Shown one piece after another: positions 5,088 through 7,606 of a stretch of DNA of 7,606 nucleotides. This stretch comes from Chitinophagaceae bacterium UBA2793 (lineage in GTDB: Bacteria; Bacteroidota; Bacteroidia; Chitinophagales; Chitinophagaceae), in contig DEHT01000036.1 in the NCBI GenBank assembly GCA_002352045.1, positions 18,393-25,998 on the forward strand, read 5' to 3'. Made by a program: the position numbers and the translations under genes. Below the pieces are notes generated by a model that was given only the letters and a program-made list of their open reading frames with translations, searched no databases and was not told where the DNA came from. The first letter of the stretch is position 1, and the number at the start of each line of letters is the position of its first letter.

Positions 5088-5999
5088 ATGACTAAAGAAG
5101 AAGATTTCGATGCAAACCTTGCCGGTGAAGAGTCATCAGCAGAGGAAGCCAGTACCTCCTGGTTTAAGCGCATCAAAAAAGGTATTTTAACCAATACCAA
5201 AGATAAAAAAGACGCCCCCGAAGGATTGTGGACCAAATGTCCCAATTGTAAATATACCTGCACAGTGGGCGAATTGCACGAAAATAAATTTGTTTGCCCC
5301 AAATGCGAACATCACCATAGAATTGGAAGTGAAGAATATTTTGAAATTTTATTCGACAATAATCAGTACACCGAGTTATTTGCAAATATCCGCTCAAAAG
5401 ACTACTTACAATTTGTAGATTTAAAACCTTATAAAGACAGGCTGATAGAAACCTACCAAAAAAGCGATGCCCATGATAGTATAACGGTGGCGCATGGAAA
5501 AGTAAATGGCTACGACCTGGTAGTGGCCTGTATGGATTTTGAATTTATTGGTGGAAGTTTGGGAAGTGTGATGGGTGAAAAAATAAGTAGAGGTTGCGAT
5601 TATTGTATAGAGCACAAAATACCTTTTATGATTATTAATAAAAGTGGTGGTGCCCGTATGATGGAAAGTGCCTTCTCCCTAATGCAAATGGCAAAAACAA
5701 GTGGCAAACTAAAACAACTGGCCGATGCAAAAATTCCTTACATCTCACTTTGTACCGACCCTACTTTTGGAGGAACCACTGCATCCTTTGCCATGCTGGG
5801 CGATATTAACTGTGGCGAACCCGATGCCTTAATTGGATTTGCCGGTCCTCGTGTAATTAAAGAAACCATTAAAAAAGATTTGCCCGAAGGTTTTCAACGC
5901 AGCGAGTTTCTTTTGGAAAAAGGATTCCTCGATTTTATTGTTCATCGAAAAGCATTAAAAGATAAAATGAGTCAGCTCTTAATGACTTTTAAAAATTAA
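5088..5999 (+). CDS. accD: Acetyl-CoA carboxylase carboxyltransferase subunit beta
   Basis: AccD, with AccA, moves the carboxyl group from carboxybiotin on AccB to acetyl-CoA, giving malonyl-CoA, the first committed step of fatty-acid synthesis. The 303-aa protein has the diagnostic N-terminal zinc ribbon: Cys51 and Cys54 (CPNC), Cys70 and Cys73 (CPKC). The crotonase-fold core follows, with [11 protein letters not shown] (155-165), the oxyanion-forming SGGARMMES (186-194), [15 protein letters not shown] (225-239) and [10 protein letters not shown] (251-260). Residues 1-24 form an acidic, serine-rich extension of unknown role ahead of the usual WFKR start. The ATG at 5088 is the first available and has the A-rich context usual for this group. 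No accA, accB or accC is in the window. A terminator follows directly, ending the operon. Confidence 0.97.
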   Translation: MTKEEDFDANLAGEESSAEEASTSWFKRIKKGILTNTKDKKDAPEGLWTKCPNCKYTCTVGELHENKFVCPKCEHHHRIGSEEYFEILFDNNQYTELFANIRSKDYLQFVDLKPYKDRLIETYQKSDAHDSITVAHGKVNGYDLVVACMDFEFIGGSLGSVMGEKISRGCDYCIEHKIPFMIINKSGGARMMESAFSLMQMAKTSGKLKQLADAKIPYISLCTDPTFGGTTASFAMLGDINCGEPDALIGFAGPRVIKETIKKDLPEGFQRSEFLLEKGFLDFIVHRKALKDKMSQLLMTFKN

Positions 6000-6007
6000 A
6001 CAATTTT

Positions 6008-6037
6008 ACAATGCCGCTTTACAGCGGCATTGTTTTT
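6008..6037 (+). terminator. Intrinsic terminator after accD
   Basis: ACAATGCCGCT (6008-6018) and AGCGGCATTGT (6023-6033) form a perfect 11-bp stem with a TTAC loop followed by TTTTT. It starts 8 nt after the accD stop codon. Confidence 0.93.
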
Positions 6038-6173
6038 ATTGAACCTATCTCCCCTATTCCATCCACTTTAGTATGGGTAGCACACGAAATGAAAATTCTA
6101 ATCCCCATCAAAACTTTAAATCAATTCATCTGCCAAATTTTATTTTTTGGGTAGTGATGAATTTAATATGGTA

Positions 6174-6316
6174 ACTCATTATGCCGGCAACTAACTTTTG
6201 AGATAAATTGTGTTACATTCTGATATGTCGCTGGTAGAAGCCTTCCGAAATGATCGAAACAGGCAAAGCGACGGTAACAGCTCACGGCTTCTTCGTTTAC
6301 CTACTGTGGCAGAAAA
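6174..6316 (+). repeat. Structured direct repeat, copy A, potential pseudoknot
   Basis: The repeat runs from ACTCATTATGCCGGCAACTA to GGCAGAAAA and is repeated at 6567-6684 in the same orientation. GTTAC/GTAAC (6212-6216/6274-6278) encloses GTCGCT/AGCGAC (6227-6232/6267-6272). In the loop, GAAGCC (6237-6242) is complementary to GGCTTC (6286-6291) outside the stem, giving an H-type pseudoknot topology. Copy A has a longer loop than copy A'. Confidence 0.6.
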
Positions 6317-6351
6317 GACATTATTATTGAATGCTTAACATTCCATTTATT

Positions 6352-6375
6352 TCGTTTCGTGAAGACTCGAAACGA
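6352..6375. repeat. Hairpin TCGTTTCG / CGAAACGA, copy B
   Basis: Perfect 8-bp arms at 6352-6359 and 6368-6375 flank an 8-nt loop. It shares TTCGTTTCGTG and a following GAGGCG with the second hairpin at 6491-6516. Confidence 0.55.
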
Positions 6376-6490
6376 GGCGGATGAATTGTTGCAGTAAAAA
6401 AGTAAATTTTATTAATACTGTTGTACGACTTGCGTAAAATAATCGGCATTCTACAATTTACAAATAATTTTCATCATTTGTTTTTAGTCT

Positions 6491-6516
6491 TTCGTTTCGT
6501 GTGCCACGAGGCGAGG
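6491..6516. repeat. Hairpin with TTCGTTTCGTG arm, copy B'
   Basis: TTCGTTTCGTG (6491-6501) faces CACGAGGCGAGG (6505-6516) across a 3-nt loop. As plus-strand RNA the stem is continuous with several U-G pairs, which suggests an RNA-level or decayed element rather than a DNA palindrome. GC-rich GGCGGCG-type sequence follows. Confidence 0.45.
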
Positions 6517-6566
6517 CGAAGGGACGGGCAGCGGCGGCGAACACCCACGGCGGCGGAAATATGCTT

Positions 6567-6684
6567 ACTCATTATGCTGGCAACTAACTTCTGAGATAGA
6601 TAGTGTTACATCCAGCTGTGTCGCTGGTCGAAGCCCAAGCGACGGCAACATTTCATGACGGCAAGGGCTACCAACCGGCAGAAA
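6567..6684 (+). repeat. Structured direct repeat, copy A', potential pseudoknot
   Basis: This second copy of the 6174-6316 repeat begins ACTCATTATGCTGGCAACTA. GTCGCT/AGCGAC (6620-6625/6638-6643) is unchanged. The loop segment AGCCC (6632-6636) pairs with GGGCT (6665-6669), so the pseudoknot pairing is kept although its sequence and spacing changed. The outer TGTTAC/GCAACA pairing (6604-6609/6645-6650) has one mismatch. Confidence 0.6.
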
Positions 6685-6726
6685 ATTAATTGATTGATTA
6701 TAATTTTTTATAAGTAGCAGATAACA

Positions 6727-7095
6727 TTACCAATCAATAGATATAGTACAGTCACCAGAAATAATATATTTATCCCTAAACCATATAGGTATCTTTATGT
6801 ACTTAGAAATAATTCCAATTTCAACTCCGTCAAAGCCTTGAAACAACATCTTATTACTATTTTTTAATTCAATGTTTTGAAAGTATTGAGTTATAGTACT
6901 ATCATTAAGGCTGTTACAGAAACTTTCTTTATTTAAATTATTAATCTTAATGAGCTTATAATAATCCCACTCCGTTTCGCTCATCATATTTAAAATAGAT
7001 TCATTCTCAAGACTTGGTGCTTGGATATAACAGTCAATCTCTTCCGGTAAAATTTTTAATACATTAATTAATAAGGAATCATCATTATTACACAT
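6727..7095 (-). CDS. Hypothetical 122-aa protein, immunity-protein-like
   Basis: This small soluble acidic protein has no signal peptide or membrane segment. The C-terminal half reads MLFQGFDGVEIGIISKYIKI followed by PIWFRDKYI. That (F-x-G-[FY]-D-x-[VI]-E-x-G-[IV]-[IV]-S, then a WF motif) recalls small immunity proteins of bacterial polymorphic-toxin systems, but I cannot name a family. Its ATG overlaps the stop of the upstream 83-aa gene in a TAATG junction, so the two are probably translationally coupled; an immunity gene directly after its toxin would look like this. The gene is AT-rich, more so than accD or fbaA, which fits accessory or transferred DNA. It converges with accD across the repeat-containing spacer. 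Confidence 0.65.
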   Translation of the reverse strand: MCNNDDSLLINVLKILPEEIDCYIQAPSLENESILNMMSETEWDYYKLIKINNLNKESFCNSLNDSTITQYFQNIELKNSNKMLFQGFDGVEIGIISKYIKIPIWFRDKYIISGDCTISIDW

Positions 7096-7346
7096 TATTC
7101 TATTATTTTATGACCGCTATTTGGTAACACTTTTTTGTTCGGGTATAAATCAACGTTCATATGCCTTTGTGGTGTCAATCCATTACCTCCATACTTTGTT
7201 GGAACAACATGTGTTTCGATACGAAAATCCATCTTTTCTATACTTTTTATAGTCAGGTTTACCTCTTGATTTGGACTTAACGGGTTCGGAGTTATAGTTC
7301 CTCCGTTGGCCTTTAACTCCTGCATCGGTGTTAAAAAGAATATCAT
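7095..7346 (-). CDS. Hypothetical 83-aa protein, possible toxin C-terminal domain or orphan cassette
   Basis: I do not recognise this protein. It starts MIFFLTPMQELKANGGTITP, has no convincing signal peptide, and ends in a basic, His-containing segment (THVVPTKYGG, TPQRHMNVDLYP, SGHKIIE). An AAGGAT sequence lies about 11 nt upstream of the ATG at 7346. The frame stays open about 12 codons further upstream to a TAA, without a standard start, so the protein could be an internal remnant of something longer. The stop overlaps the next ATG by 1 nt. Position just before an immunity-like gene and the short length suggest a detached toxin C-terminus, but no nuclease or other catalytic motif is clear. 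Confidence 0.5.
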   Translation of the reverse strand: MIFFLTPMQELKANGGTITPNPLSPNQEVNLTIKSIEKMDFRIETHVVPTKYGGNGLTPQRHMNVDLYPNKKVLPNSGHKIIE

Positions 7347-7387
7347 TTGGCTATATCCTTGAATACGAGCCGGGCTGAGAATTTAAA

Positions 7388-7606
7388 CTATCGCTTTAAA
7401 ATACCAATAATGGAATCAATTTTTTCAAAAACCTCAATAACTTTTTGACTAGAAGTAGAATCCAAGTAAATAGGTGTCACATTATTCTTTTCATTGGCTT
7501 TCAAATTGTTTACAACAACTGTATCCTTCTCATTATAAAATGTTGTAGAATTAGAAAACGTTACTTCGATACCCAATTTTCCAGATAAAAAATTATCATA
7601 GACAAC
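7388..7606 (-). CDS. C-terminal 72 residues of an unidentified protein (cut by window edge)
   Basis: The frame is open from the right edge to a TAG at 7388-7390, so the true start lies outside the window. A TTG-initiated 62-aa start inside the frame is unlikely because the preceding codons are also open (VVYDNFLSGK). The visible part is hydrophilic, with GIEVTFSNSTTFYNEKDT, a short beta-rich stretch and a C-terminal helix-like VIEVFEKIDSIIGILKR. No domain is recognised. It lies 41 nt upstream of the 83-aa gene on the same strand and probably belongs to the same transcript. Confidence 0.55.
   Translation of the reverse strand, partial: VVYDNFLSGKLGIEVTFSNSTTFYNEKDTVVVNNLKANEKNNVTPIYLDSTSSQKVIEVFEKIDSIIGILKR

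Larger units (their letters stand above)
6038..6726. other. Gene-free spacer with structured repeats
   Basis: No credible coding frame is present in this stretch of about 690 bp between accD and the convergent small-gene operon. It holds two related structured repeats (6174-6316 and 6567-6684) and, between them, two hairpins (6352-6375 and 6491-6516). A stretch at about 6500-6560 is much richer in GC than the rest of the window, with GCGGCGGCG and CGGCGGCGG runs. I see nothing definite in 6038-6173. No clear terminator for the minus-strand operon is visible. Confidence 0.6.

Noticed and set aside
6174..6684. CRISPR array or integron attC sites.
   Set aside because: There are only two long, unequal copies with no regular spacers, no Cas or integrase genes and no cassette ORFs between them.

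Overview
The window looks like a chromosome segment from an AT-rich Bacteroidetes bacterium, most likely Chitinophagaceae-like. The grounds are the promoter style (TTG/TTTG, 19-20 nt gap, TAnnTTTG-like -7 box), the lack of Shine-Dalgarno leaders, the A-rich initiation sites and the Bacteroidetes-type FbaA and AccD proteins. This assignment comes from reading alone; no database was searched.

Region 1 (1-2990) is the most unusual part. Two paralogous candidate non-coding RNA genes lie in the same orientation (about 133-693 and 2506-2956) on either side of a minus-strand heme peroxidase gene (718-2226). Each RNA unit has a near-identical promoter, a 5' segment of about 125 nt closed by a 16-bp long-range helix, a G-poor body full of short A/U-CC-N-A motifs often spaced 7-10 nt apart, and its own intrinsic terminator. 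The 5' arm of the long helix can also pair with a nearby second partner, so each 5' domain looks like a two-state switch. The two bodies have diverged but keep the same character, and neither has a conserved reading frame. I do not recognise this RNA as a known family. It is the best candidate here for an undescribed system.

Region 2 (2954-6037) is core metabolism on the plus strand. It holds a cytoplasmic BtuF/TroA-fold metal- or cobalamin-binding protein with a possibly leaderless start, class II fructose-bisphosphate aldolase (fbaA), and the acetyl-CoA carboxylase carboxyltransferase beta subunit (accD), ending at a strong terminator.

Region 3 (6038-6726) is about 690 bp without a gene. 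It contains two direct copies of a structured repeat with potential H-type pseudoknot pairing, and two hairpins built on a TTCGTTTCGTG motif, in the order A-B-B'-A'. One short stretch is much richer in GC than its surroundings.

Region 4 (6727-7606) is a minus-strand run of three small AT-rich genes: the C-terminal end of one cut by the window edge, an 83-aa ORF, and a 122-aa ORF overlapping it by 1 nt (TAATG). The layout and the look of the last protein suggest a toxin/immunity-type or other accessory cassette, but none of the three is recognised with confidence.
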